A stretch of DNA of 64,000 nucleotides, taken from G965216695 sp965216695. Its GTDB lineage: Bacteria > Pseudomonadota > Gammaproteobacteria > Pseudomonadales > Azotimanducaceae. Where the stretch lies: NCBI GenBank assembly GCA_965216695.1, contig OZ244212.1, positions 3,844,001 to 3,908,000 on the forward strand, read 5' to 3'. The notes beneath the pieces were generated by a model that was not told the origin of the DNA, did not search any database, and saw nothing but the letters and a program-made list of their open reading frames with translations. Position numbers and translations under genes: made by a program. Positions within the stretch are counted from its first letter, which is position 1. Each line of letters starts with the position of its first letter. This document shows positions 52,287 through 60,680 of this stretch, piece after piece.

Positions 52287-52785
52287 CGTCACTCGCGTAC
52301 GGCACACGCCGCGGCCGCATGGCAATGCAGTTTACGGGGCACACCGGAATACAGAGTTCGCAGCCGGTGCACTCAGGTTGCAGCACCGTGTGCATGTGTT
52401 TGGGTGCGCCGATGATGGCGTCGACCGGGCAGGCGGGGGTGCACAAAAAGCAGCCGATGCACGCCTGCTCGTCAATGTGGGCCTCGGCCTCCGCGGCCGG
52501 TTCACGCCGCGGGTCGCTCGCGCGTCCGAGGGTTTCTGCAATACGGATCGCGACCGATTCGCCGCCAGGCGCGCACAGATTGACGGCGGCTTCGTTGCGC
52601 ACGAGCGCGCGCGCGTAGGGACGGCAGCCGGGATAGCCACACTGGGCGCACTGTGTCTGCGGCAGGAGCGCGTTCACCGCCTCGATCACCGGCTCGGTGT
52701 CTGCTGGGTAGCGTCGGTGCATCCATGTCAGCACAGCACCGGCGCACGCGACGATCAGCGCGATCAGCGTAACGGCGGCAATCAC
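52279..52785 (-). CDS. rnfB: Electron transport complex subunit RnfB/RsxB
   Basis: This is a 168-residue ferredoxin-like subunit starting at GTG, which overlaps the rnfA stop (GTGA). One N-terminal helix (about 2-20) anchors it. The cluster motif QTQCAQCGYPGC (about 41-52) is typical of RnfB, and two ferredoxin motifs follow: CIGCFLCTPACPVDA and CTGCELCIPVCPVNC. It passes electrons from ferredoxin into the complex. It is somewhat shorter than E. coli RsxB (192). A frame open to 53199 overlaps rnfA and is rejected. Confidence 0.94.
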   Translation of the reverse strand: MIAAVTLIALIVACAGAVLTWMHRRYPADTEPVIEAVNALLPQTQCAQCGYPGCRPYARALVRNEAAVNLCAPGGESVAIRIAETLGRASDPRREPAAEAEAHIDEQACIGCFLCTPACPVDAIIGAPKHMHTVLQPECTGCELCIPVCPVNCIAMRPRRVPYASDDG

Positions 52786-53363
52786 GAGGACACGATGCCG
52801 GTGAACCCGGACAACGCCAGCGCCATGATGCCGGCCGTCAACAGGAGCACGGGCAAGCCCGCGAACGGGGCCGGCACGTCGGCGCTTTCGAGCCGTTGTC
52901 GCAGCGCGGCAAACAGGGTCACGACCAGCGCGAAGCCGCCGGCCGCACCGATCGCAAACGCGACCGTCTGAACGAGCGTGTAGTCGTTGGCAACTACGAG
53001 CAGCGTCAACGCGAGTACCGCGCAGTTGGTTGTAATCAGCGGCAGATAGATGCCCAGCACCTGATGCAGCAGCGGGCTGGTATGGCGCAGGTACAGTTCC
53101 GTCGCCTGAACGGTCGTTGCGATCACAACGATGAACACGAGAATGCGCAGGTATTCCAGACCCAACGGTGCGAGCAGCAGGCGTTCTATCGCAAAGCACA
53201 ACACCGCCGAGAAGGTCAGTACGAACGCGGTCGCGAGTGCCATCGCCCAGGCGCTACGCGGCGACCCGGTCGTGCCGAAGAACGGACACAGCCCCAGAAA
53301 CTGCACCAGCACGAAGTTGTTCACGACCAGGGCGCTCAGCACGATGGCGATGAGGTCGGACAT
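52782..53363 (-). CDS. rnfA: Electron transport complex subunit RnfA/RsxA
   Basis: This is a 193-residue membrane protein with six helices. It opens LSALVVNNFVLVQFLGLCPF and has LPLITTNCAVLALTL, with the family's conserved cysteines in LGLC and TTNC. It is the partner of RnfE. The start is 11 bases after the metG stop, so rnf lies in the metG transcript; no promoter stands between them. Confidence 0.96.
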   Translation of the reverse strand: MSDLIAIVLSALVVNNFVLVQFLGLCPFFGTTGSPRSAWAMALATAFVLTFSAVLCFAIERLLLAPLGLEYLRILVFIVVIATTVQATELYLRHTSPLLHQVLGIYLPLITTNCAVLALTLLVVANDYTLVQTVAFAIGAAGGFALVVTLFAALRQRLESADVPAPFAGLPVLLLTAGIMALALSGFTGIVSS

Positions 53364-53374
53364 CGGATCGACCG

Positions 53375-55420
53375 TCAGCGTACGTCCATGCCGGGTTCGG
53401 CACCCGAATCGGGCGCAAGCAGAAACACGTCGGAGCCTCCGGGTCCGGCGGCCAGCACCATGCCCTCGGACACACCGAAGCGCATCTTGCGCGGCTCGAG
53501 ATTGGCAACCACAACCGTCAATCGGCCCACCAGCGTTGCCGGGTCGTACGCGTCACGGATACCCGACAGCACCTGCCGTTGGCTGTCGCCGACGTCGAGC
53601 GTCAGTCGCAGCAGCTTGTCGGCGCCCTCCACCACCTCGGCGGCAACGATCCGCGCTACTTTGAGTTGAACCTGCGCGAAGGTGTCGATGTCGATGAACG
53701 CCGCAGGTTCATCGCCGCCGCCAGACGACGCACCGGACACCGAGGCCGTGTCCTGCTCGCCTGCAGCGCTCGCCTCGAACCGCGCGCGTTCGGTTTCGAT
53801 CATCGCGTCGAGCGCTTTGCGTTCCATACGCGTGACCAGAGGTTCGAACGCGTTGATCCGGTGTTCCGCCAGCGGGGTCTGCGCGTCGTGCCACTGCAGC
53901 GGATCCAGGTTCATGAAGGTTTCGACCCGCGTGGCGGTGGCCGGCAGGATCGGCTTCAGGTACACGATCAGGGTGCGGAACAGGTTCAGCCCGAGGCTGC
54001 ACACCTGGTGCACCTGATCGTGTGCGTCGGGGTCCTTGATGCGCGCCCAGGGCTCGTTGGCGGCGATGTACTGATTAGCGGCGTCGGCAAGTGCGGTGAT
54101 CGCGCGAACGGCGCGGCCGAACTGGTCGGTTTCGTAGTACCCGGCAATCTCCTCGGCGGCGTCCGCGAACCGATTCCACAGGTCGGGGTCGTGCAGTGCC
54201 GAGTGCAGCGTCGAATCGAAGCGCTTCACAACGAAACCGGCACAGCGACTGGCAATGTTGACCACCTTGCCGACCAGGTCGCTGTTCACCCGCTGCACGA
54301 AGTCGTCCAGGTTGATGTCGATGTCGTCCACGGTTCCGTTGCTTTTGGCCGCGTAGTAGTAACGCAGGTACTCGGGGTTCAGATGCTCGAGGTAGGTCGA
54401 GGCGTTCACGAACGTTCCGCGGGATTTCGACATCTTGGTTCCGTCGACGGTCACGAATCCATGCGTGTGGATCCGCGTCGGCTTGCGGTAGCCGGCGCCT
54501 TCGAGCACCGCGGGCCAGAAGAGCGCGTGGAAGTTCACGATGTCCTTGCCGATAAAGTGGTGCACTTCAGTTTCGGCGTTGGGTTGCCAGAACATGTCGA
54601 ACGTCACGTCGTTGCGCGCTGCCGCCAGGTTTTTCAGGCTCGCCATGTAGCCGATCGGTGCATCCATCCAGACGTAGAAGTACTTGTCCGAGGTTCCGGG
54701 AATCAGGAAACCGAAATAGGGGGCATCGCGCGAGATGTCCCACGGCTTGAGACCGGAATCCAGCCATTCGGCGAGCTTGTTGGCGACTTCCGGTTGCACG
54801 GCACCGCTCGTGGTCCAGGCTTTCAGCATGTCGGAGAATTGGGGCAGGTCGAAGAAGTAGTGCTCACTCGAACGCAGTACCGGCGCTGCGCCGGTCAGCA
54901 CGGATCGGGGTTCGCCCAGGTCGACCGCGTCGTACGTTGCGCCGCACTGCTCGCAGTTGTCGCCGTACTGATCCGGTTCGCCGCAGTTCGGGCAGGTGCC
55001 GACCACGTAGCGATCGGCCAGAAATTGCTGTCGCTCGGGGTCGTACAGCTGCTCGACGCTGCGGGTGAAGATCAGCCCCTTCTTGTCGAGCTGTCCGTAG
55101 ATATACTCTGCAAGCTTCTGATTTTCAGGGGAATGTGTTGAGTGATAATTGTCATGCTCGACAAAGAACCCCTCGAACTCGTGCACGTGTTGGGTACGGA
55201 TCCGCTCGACCAGTTCCTCCGGGGCCACGTTGGCCTGCTCCGCGCTTAACATGGTTGCGGTGCCGTGCGTGTCGTCGGCGCACACATAGATGCACTGATG
55301 GCCGCGCATCTTCTGAAAGCGTACCCAGATGTCGGTCTGGATGTGTTCGAACAGGTGGCCGAGGTGGATCGCACCGTTGGCGTTGGGCAGTGCGCTCGTA
55401 ACGAGGATGCGGCGTGACAT
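53375..55420 (-). CDS. metG: Methionyl-tRNA synthetase
   Basis: This is a 681-residue class I synthetase. The HIGH site reads HLGH in PNANGAIHLGHLFEH (about 13-27), zinc is bound by CPNCGEPDQYGDNCEQCG (about 144-161), and the KMSKS loop is present in GTKMSKSRGTF (about 332-342). The C-terminal tRNA-binding domain (about 575-681) has VAEVVEGADKLLRLTLDVG-like features; here it reads VARIVAAEVVEGADKLLRLT. It charges initiator and elongator tRNA-Met. It heads the metG-rnf-nth operon and is divergent from mrp. Confidence 0.97.
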   Translation of the reverse strand: MSRRILVTSALPNANGAIHLGHLFEHIQTDIWVRFQKMRGHQCIYVCADDTHGTATMLSAEQANVAPEELVERIRTQHVHEFEGFFVEHDNYHSTHSPENQKLAEYIYGQLDKKGLIFTRSVEQLYDPERQQFLADRYVVGTCPNCGEPDQYGDNCEQCGATYDAVDLGEPRSVLTGAAPVLRSSEHYFFDLPQFSDMLKAWTTSGAVQPEVANKLAEWLDSGLKPWDISRDAPYFGFLIPGTSDKYFYVWMDAPIGYMASLKNLAAARNDVTFDMFWQPNAETEVHHFIGKDIVNFHALFWPAVLEGAGYRKPTRIHTHGFVTVDGTKMSKSRGTFVNASTYLEHLNPEYLRYYYAAKSNGTVDDIDINLDDFVQRVNSDLVGKVVNIASRCAGFVVKRFDSTLHSALHDPDLWNRFADAAEEIAGYYETDQFGRAVRAITALADAANQYIAANEPWARIKDPDAHDQVHQVCSLGLNLFRTLIVYLKPILPATATRVETFMNLDPLQWHDAQTPLAEHRINAFEPLVTRMERKALDAMIETERARFEASAAGEQDTASVSGASSGGGDEPAAFIDIDTFAQVQLKVARIVAAEVVEGADKLLRLTLDVGDSQRQVLSGIRDAYDPATLVGRLTVVVANLEPRKMRFGVSEGMVLAAGPGGSDVFLLAPDSGAEPGMDVR

Positions 55421-55525
55421 GAACGGTTGAATCGCGTTGTCGAAGTCGCGCGACTATACAATAACGGATTGGCTTCTGCGGAGGCGTGTCTCGGTCGCGG
55501 GCGATGCGCTTCGCTTTGCATACCC

Positions 55526-55531
55526 TATAAT
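55526..55531 (+). promoter_or_regulatory. Likely -10 box for mrp-dcd
   Basis: A perfect TATAAT stands 36 bases before the mrp start. No good -35 is visible at 16-18 bases upstream, so this could need an activator or an extended contact. It lies in the 145-base divergent gap between metG and mrp. Confidence 0.4.
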
Positions 55532-55566
55532 GCGCGCCGGCTCGATTTCGCCGGAGGCGCGGCGCG

Positions 55567-56574
55567 ATGAAAATTGCAGAGTTCGTAGATCCGTACGCAG
55601 GCCGCACGTGGGCAGAACTCGGTGTGCGCATTCTCACCAGCGGTACGCGCGTGGGCGTGACCCTCGGTTACCCCGTTTCGGGCGGGGTCGATGTGCTTGC
55701 GTCGGCGCTGCGGGAATTTCTCGGAACGCGAGATCTAGAGCTCGACGTCACGTTCGCCCCGCCGCGCAAACGCGCCCTCGGATCGGTTGGCGAGGTGATT
55801 GCCGTTGCATCGGGCAAAGGCGGTGTCGGTAAATCGACCACGGCCGCCAATCTGGCGCTTGCGCTGGACCGCGAGGGTGCGAAGGTCGGTGTGCTCGATG
55901 CAGACATCTACGGTCCGAGCCTCGGCATGATGTTCGGCATTGCCGAGGGCGTGCGCCCGGAGGTCCGCGACGGCCAGTTCGTGCCGATCAAGGCGCACGG
56001 TGTGAAAGTGATTTCGATGAGTATGCTTGTCGACGAACGCACGCCGATGGTATGGCGCGGCCCGATGGCTTCCGGGGCACTGCAGCAGTTGCTCAAGCAG
56101 ACTCGATGGGACGACGTTGACTACCTGATTGTGGACATGCCGCCGGGTACCGGTGACATTCAGCTCACGCTGGCGCAGCAGGTGGCGGTCTCCGGCGCGG
56201 TGATCGTCACCACACCGCAGGACATCGCGCTGCTCGATGCGCGCAAAGGCATCGAGATGTTCGCGAAAGTCGACATCCCAACGCTCGGCGTCGTGGAGAA
56301 CATGAGTTTTCACGAATGCAGCGAGTGCGGGCACCGGCAGGCACTGTTCGGGTCCGGAGGCGGATCTCGGGTGGCTGACGAATTCGGCGTACCATTGCTC
56401 GCGCAACTGCCGCTGGATCCCAAAATCGGGGAGGACACGGACCGCGGCGTACCGCCGGTAGCCGCCGATCCGGACGGCGGCGTTGCGGCCATCTACCGGG
56501 ACGCCGCGCGGCAGATCGCCGCCCGGGTCTGGCAATCGGCGTCGGAAGCGCCGTCGATCGCGATGGAAGATTGA
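55567..56574 (+). CDS. mrp: Mrp/ApbC-family Fe-S cluster carrier ATPase
   Basis: This is a 335-residue MinD-like ATPase. The deviant Walker A is ASGKGGVGKST (about 80-90), followed by VGVLDADIYGPS and the Walker B-like VDMPPGTGD. CSEC (about 248-251) in SFHECSECGHR is the CxxC that holds the bridging 4Fe-4S cluster. The N-terminal part (1-75) is about 25 residues shorter than usual and differs from the typical MIP18-type start, but contains TRVGVTLGYPVSG. It delivers Fe-S clusters to apoproteins. dcd follows 42 bases later, as in Pseudomonas. Confidence 0.94.
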   Translation: MKIAEFVDPYAGRTWAELGVRILTSGTRVGVTLGYPVSGGVDVLASALREFLGTRDLELDVTFAPPRKRALGSVGEVIAVASGKGGVGKSTTAANLALALDREGAKVGVLDADIYGPSLGMMFGIAEGVRPEVRDGQFVPIKAHGVKVISMSMLVDERTPMVWRGPMASGALQQLLKQTRWDDVDYLIVDMPPGTGDIQLTLAQQVAVSGAVIVTTPQDIALLDARKGIEMFAKVDIPTLGVVENMSFHECSECGHRQALFGSGGGSRVADEFGVPLLAQLPLDPKIGEDTDRGVPPVAADPDGGVAAIYRDAARQIAARVWQSASEAPSIAMED

Positions 56575-56616
56575 GGTGCTCAACAACCGGCCGATAGCGG
56601 CCCGTCGGATGTTGTC

Positions 56617-57180
56617 ATGACGATTAAATCGGATCACTGGATACGGCGGCGTGCCCGTGACGGCATGATCGAACCGTTTGAACCGGGCCAGATCCGCGAG
56701 CTGAACGCGCAGCGGGTCATCTCGTACGGAACGTCGAGCTATGGCTACGATGTGCGTTGCGGCACCGACTTCAAGGTATTCACCAACATCCACTCCACAA
56801 TCGTCGACCCGAAAGCGTTCGACGAGCGGAGCTTTGTGGATGTGCGCGGTGATACCTGTGTGATACCACCCAATGCGTTCGCGCTGGCGAGTACGGTCGA
56901 GTACTTCCGCATCCCGCGGGACGTGTTGACGATCTGCGTCGGCAAGTCCACCTACGCGCGCTGCGGCATCATCGTAAACGTCACGCCGCTGGAGCCCGAA
57001 TGGGAAGGGCACGTAACGCTGGAGTTTTCCAACACCACCAACCTGCCGGCCAAGATCTACGCGAACGAAGGCGTTGCGCAGATGCTGTTCTTTCAGTCGG
57101 ACGAAGTCTGCGAAACCTCGTACAAGGATCGCGGCGGCAAGTACCAGGGTCAGCGCGGGGTGACGCTACCGAAAGCGTAG
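56617..57180 (+). CDS. dcd: dCTP deaminase
   Basis: This is a 187-residue enzyme of standard length. ISYGTSSYGYDVRCG, CVGKSTYARCGIIVNVTPLE and FSNTTNLPAKIYANEG form the active site of the trimer. It deaminates dCTP to dUTP, a precursor of dTTP. It follows mrp on the same strand and shares its likely promoter. Downstream it converges on purM with 46 bases between the stops and no clear terminator. Confidence 0.97.
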   Translation: MTIKSDHWIRRRARDGMIEPFEPGQIRELNAQRVISYGTSSYGYDVRCGTDFKVFTNIHSTIVDPKAFDERSFVDVRGDTCVIPPNAFALASTVEYFRIPRDVLTICVGKSTYARCGIIVNVTPLEPEWEGHVTLEFSNTTNLPAKIYANEGVAQMLFFQSDEVCETSYKDRGGKYQGQRGVTLPKA

Positions 57181-57226
57181 CTGCTTACTAAGGGGCTAAC
57201 GGGCTCGGTAGCGCAATCGGCGTGTC

Positions 57227-58258
57227 TCAGCCCGCGACGATGCACGCGCCGTCCTCGGGCGTATCGGCTGGCACGATCTCACCGATTGGTATCGCCGGTT
57301 GGCCTGCGCGTTCAAGCGCCGAGAGCGCGGTGTCCGCGGCAGATTCGGGCACACAGATCACGAATCCGATTCCGCAGTTGAACGTGGTGAGCATCTCGCG
57401 CTCGGTTACATTGCCTGCCTGCTGCAGCCATGCGAAAACGGCCGGGCGCTGCCATGTGTCCAGATCGACCCGAGCCGCCAGGCCGCCGTCCCGGAACATG
57501 CGCGGCAGATTCTCGTAGAACCCGCCGCCGGTGACATGCGCCATCGCGTGCACGTCGATGCCGGTCTCGAGCAGTGCGAGGACCGGGCGCACATAGATCC
57601 GTGTGGGCGCGAGCAGCGCGCCGATCAGCTCGGATTGTGCCGGGTCGATCGCCTGCCGCTCGATGATGTGGCGGATCAGCGAATAGCCGTTGGAATGGGG
57701 TCCGGAGCTGGGCAGGCCGATCAACCGATCGCCGAGCGCGATCCGTGAGCCGTCGATGATGCGTTCGTGGTCGACGACGCCGACGCAGAATCCTGCCAGG
57801 TCGTAGTCGCCCGCATCATAGAAACCCGGCATCTCGGCGGTTTCGCCACCGGCCAGCGAACAGTTGGCCAGCTCGCAGCCGCGCGCAATGCCGGCGATCA
57901 CGGATTCGGCCACGTCCACGTCGAGTCGTCCGGTGGCGTAGTAGTCCAGAAACAGAAACGGCTCGGCGCCGACAACCAGCACGTCGTTGACGCACATCGC
58001 GACCAGGTCCTGACCGACGCCGTCGTGGCGACCCGTGTCGATGGCGAGCTTCAGTTTCGTGCCGACGCCGTCGGTGCCGCTGACCAGTACCGGGTCGGAG
58101 TAGCCGGACGGCAACCGGGTCAACGCCGCGAAGCCACCGAGGCCGCTCAGCATCTCGCTGCGGTGGGTGGCTCTGCACGCTGCGCCGATACGACGGACGA
58201 GTTCGTTGCCCTTTTCTATGTCGACGCCCGCATCACGGTACGAGGTGTTTCCGCTCAA
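57227..58258 (-). CDS. purM: Phosphoribosylformylglycinamidine cyclo-ligase (AIR synthetase)
   Basis: This is a 343-residue protein, close to E. coli PurM (345). SYRDAGVDIEKGNELV near the start, LVSGTDGVGTKLKLA, CVNDVLVVGAEPLF-like VNDVLVVGAEPFLFLDYYAT, SLAGGETAEMPGFY and GLPSSGPHSNGYSLIR are family signatures. It closes the imidazole ring in purine synthesis. The start is TTG at 58258, with GGGGG eight bases upstream and the conserved SYRDAGV region directly after it. The frame open to 58429 runs over the next gene's start and is not used. Confidence 0.95.
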   Translation of the reverse strand: MSGNTSYRDAGVDIEKGNELVRRIGAACRATHRSEMLSGLGGFAALTRLPSGYSDPVLVSGTDGVGTKLKLAIDTGRHDGVGQDLVAMCVNDVLVVGAEPFLFLDYYATGRLDVDVAESVIAGIARGCELANCSLAGGETAEMPGFYDAGDYDLAGFCVGVVDHERIIDGSRIALGDRLIGLPSSGPHSNGYSLIRHIIERQAIDPAQSELIGALLAPTRIYVRPVLALLETGIDVHAMAHVTGGGFYENLPRMFRDGGLAARVDLDTWQRPAVFAWLQQAGNVTEREMLTTFNCGIGFVICVPESAADTALSALERAGQPAIPIGEIVPADTPEDGACIVAG

Positions 58259-58345
58259 GCCTGTTCCCCCTGGTTCGGCGCGCAGTCTACCACTGCACCA
58301 TTCGAATTCCGGTACACTTGCGCGCAATCTGAAACGGACTCCCCC

Positions 58346-59398
58346 GTGAATCGCGTGTCTTTCTCCAGTCCGCTGGTTCGATCCGTACTGACCGCGGCGG
58401 TCATCGGTATCTGCAGCGTTGCCGCGCATGCAGCGGTTCCGCCCTGGCTCTATCGGGTAGATGTTCCGGTCGAGTCGCAGGCGGCCGCCGAGCGGGGTGA
58501 TGCCTCCCGGGTCGCGATTGCGGAGCTTCTGACGCGGTTAACGGGCGCGACCCGGTGGCCCGGTAATCCGACCATCGGTGATGCGTTGCGGGCGCCGGAA
58601 CGCTATTACTCCGGGTATACATACGCCACGCGTGGCGACCGGCTGTGGCTGCAGTTCGACTTCGACCCGAGAGCGGTAACCGGGCTTGTCCGGCGGTCGG
58701 GCGTCGACGTCTGGCCGGTAAACCGGCCGGTACTGGTGGCGTGGATCGCGGATCCGGAGTCGAACGTGCTCGCGCGACTCGATCGGGAAGGTTCCGCCAT
58801 CGATTTCGTGTGGCGGGCGAGACAACGCGGGGTGCCGGTTCAATTGCCGCTAATGGATGTGGAAGATCAGCAACTCGTGGATGCGGACGACGTGCGCAAC
58901 GCCCGTCTGCGCACGCTCGATCGGGCGTCGCAACGCTATGGTGCAGACGGCTTGCTCATTGGAGCGCTTTCGGACAGCGGTGGCGGCGTAAAGCTGGACG
59001 CCCAGTTGCGCTGGGATGGCCTGGTTCGCCGCTTCAGCCGTACGGCCGATAGCGGCGATGAGGTTTTCGAAGCGTTGAGCGCCTGGGCGGCCGATGCGCT
59101 GCTGGAACGCCAGGCGGTCGCGGCCACCAGCGGAGAATTGATGTCACTCGCGGTCCGTAACGTAGCGACGCCGGGTGCGTACGCCGCATTGCTGCGCTAC
59201 TTGCAGGCCAACCAACTCGTGCGCGCGGTGCACGTGACCCGTGTGCGCGAGGGTGTTGTGGAACTCACGCTCGCGGTGACCGCGTCGGAGGAGAGCATGG
59301 TGGCGCTGTTCCGCCGCGACGGGCGGCTCGCGGACGCCTCGGAGGTGCCGGATGCGATCCTCTCCGCGGTACGCGAGATGGTCTGGCGCGACGGCTGA
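58346..59398 (+). CDS. DUF2066-domain exported protein
   Basis: This is a 350-residue protein starting at GTG, with a signal peptide (about 1-29, ending AAHA). The first part, VPPWLYRVDVPVESQAAAER, is typical of DUF2066; the rest is alternating helix and sheet (RVAIAELLTRLTGATRWPG; VNRPVLVAWIAD). It has no known function but is conserved between purM and hda in gammaproteobacteria. It is probably periplasmic. The CDP-alcohol phosphatidyltransferase gene begins two bases after its stop. Confidence 0.8.
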   Translation: MNRVSFSSPLVRSVLTAAVIGICSVAAHAAVPPWLYRVDVPVESQAAAERGDASRVAIAELLTRLTGATRWPGNPTIGDALRAPERYYSGYTYATRGDRLWLQFDFDPRAVTGLVRRSGVDVWPVNRPVLVAWIADPESNVLARLDREGSAIDFVWRARQRGVPVQLPLMDVEDQQLVDADDVRNARLRTLDRASQRYGADGLLIGALSDSGGGVKLDAQLRWDGLVRRFSRTADSGDEVFEALSAWAADALLERQAVAATSGELMSLAVRNVATPGAYAALLRYLQANQLVRAVHVTRVREGVVELTLAVTASEESMVALFRRDGRLADASEVPDAILSAVREMVWRDG

Positions 59399-59400
59399 TC

Positions 59401-59982
59401 ATGGGATTCGCGTGGATTCCCAACGCGATTACGGTTCTACGTATCGTGCTGGTTGTGCCGGTAGCGATCTGGCTCTGGCGCGGCGACTACGCCGGCGCGC
59501 TGGTGTTGACGTTCATTGCCGGCGTGTCTGACGCGCTGGATGGCTGGCTCGCGCGCCGCATGAACTGGACCAGCCAGTTCGGCGCCGGGCTCGATCCGGT
59601 GGCAGACAAGCTGCTGGTTGCCGCGATGTTCGTCGTGTTCACACTGCAGGGCCACATTCCGTTGTGGGTCGCCGTGATTGTACTTTGCCGTGACGCGCTG
59701 ATTCTGGCGGGCGCAGGCGCGTACCGGCTGCTGTTCGAGCCGATCGAATTTGCACCCACGTTTGTGAGCAAAGCCAACACCGCGATGCAGATCGTCACGT
59801 TGCTGTTGTTGCTCGTTGCGCTCTGTGATTTTGGCCGCGTGAGTTCGATTGTTGGGGGCTGGGTGGATCCCAATCTGTTTGTGGCGCTCGCGGTGCTCGG
59901 CCTCGTTTCCGGCGCAGACTACGTCAAAGCCTGGAGCGGTAAGGCCTGGGCGCACGGTAAGGCACGGCGGAACCGCGGATGA
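59401..59982 (+). CDS. CDP-alcohol phosphatidyltransferase-family protein
   Basis: This is a 193-residue protein with about five membrane helices. The complete family motif is DALDGWLARRM...QFGAGLDPVADK (DGxxARxxxxxxxxGxxxDxxxD), at about 43-68. It resembles PgsA, which makes phosphatidylglycerol phosphate, but a cardiolipin synthase of this fold is equally possible. It lies in a tight run DUF2066, this gene, hda; the last overlap is ATGA. Confidence 0.88.
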   Translation: MGFAWIPNAITVLRIVLVVPVAIWLWRGDYAGALVLTFIAGVSDALDGWLARRMNWTSQFGAGLDPVADKLLVAAMFVVFTLQGHIPLWVAVIVLCRDALILAGAGAYRLLFEPIEFAPTFVSKANTAMQIVTLLLLLVALCDFGRVSSIVGGWVDPNLFVALAVLGLVSGADYVKAWSGKAWAHGKARRNRG

Positions 59983-60680
59983 CGCGCTCTGAGCCCCCGG
60001 ATCAAATGGCGCTGTCGTTTCCGGCACGTCACGCGGCCACGTTCGAGACGTTCGCGGTGGGGCGTAACGCGGAGCTGGTTGCGCTGTTGCAGGCAGCGCC
60101 CGGACCGGGTACGCCACCGGCGGTGTGGCTTACGGGCGATGCCGGTGTCGGCAAATCCCACCTGCTGAGCGCGAGCGTCGCGCACACCACCGAGGCTGGC
60201 GCAGATGCGGCGTATCTGCCGCTGGACCTGTTGAGTGATCCCGAGGTGCTTGTGGGTCTCGAACGGCGCGCGCTGGTGGCGCTGGACGCTATAGAGCGCT
60301 GGGTTGGAGACCGTGCGCGTGAGGAAGCGCTGATGGCGTGCTACGAGGGCGTACTGACGCACGGCGGGCGCTGGCTTGTGGCGGGCGACACCGGACCCGG
60401 CGCGTGCCGCTTCGCCCTGCCGGATTTCGCATCGCGGATGCGTGCCGCCAGCGTGTTCGACGTTCAGCCACCCGGGGACGAGGACGTGAAGTCCATCCTG
60501 CGTTTGCAGGCGAGCGAACGTGGGTTCGACCTGACGGACGCGGTGCTCGAGTTCTGGCTCAGCCGCGGTGCCCGGGATCTGGGTGTGCTGCTGAAAGAGC
60601 TCGCCGTGCTCGACCGCTACTCGCTCGGCGCGCAGCGGCGCCTGACGATTCCGTTTCTGAAGCAGGTTCTGGCGCTTTGA
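59979..60680 (+). CDS. hda: DnaA regulatory inactivator Hda
   Basis: This is a 233-residue AAA+ protein related to DnaA domain III. Walker A is GDAGVGKSHLL (about 50-60). The beta-clamp-binding-type N-terminus contains DQMALSFP, close to the QL[S/P]LP-like clamp motif. It has no DnaA DNA-binding domain. Hda with the clamp promotes hydrolysis of DnaA-ATP, which stops re-initiation. The start overlaps the preceding gene by ATGA, and the stop overlaps the next start (TTGA). This is the same context as in Pseudomonas (purM, DUF2066, hda). Confidence 0.92.
   Translation: MTRSEPPDQMALSFPARHAATFETFAVGRNAELVALLQAAPGPGTPPAVWLTGDAGVGKSHLLSASVAHTTEAGADAAYLPLDLLSDPEVLVGLERRALVALDAIERWVGDRAREEALMACYEGVLTHGGRWLVAGDTGPGACRFALPDFASRMRAASVFDVQPPGDEDVKSILRLQASERGFDLTDAVLEFWLSRGARDLGVLLKELAVLDRYSLGAQRRLTIPFLKQVLAL

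Noticed and set aside
53579..55141. Plus-strand frame (520 codons) opposite metG
   Set aside because: metG carries complete synthetase motifs; the frame shows no domain.
57767..58345. Upstream extension of the DUF2066 frame
   Set aside because: The extension runs antisense through purM; the signal peptide after the GTG at 58346 marks the real start.
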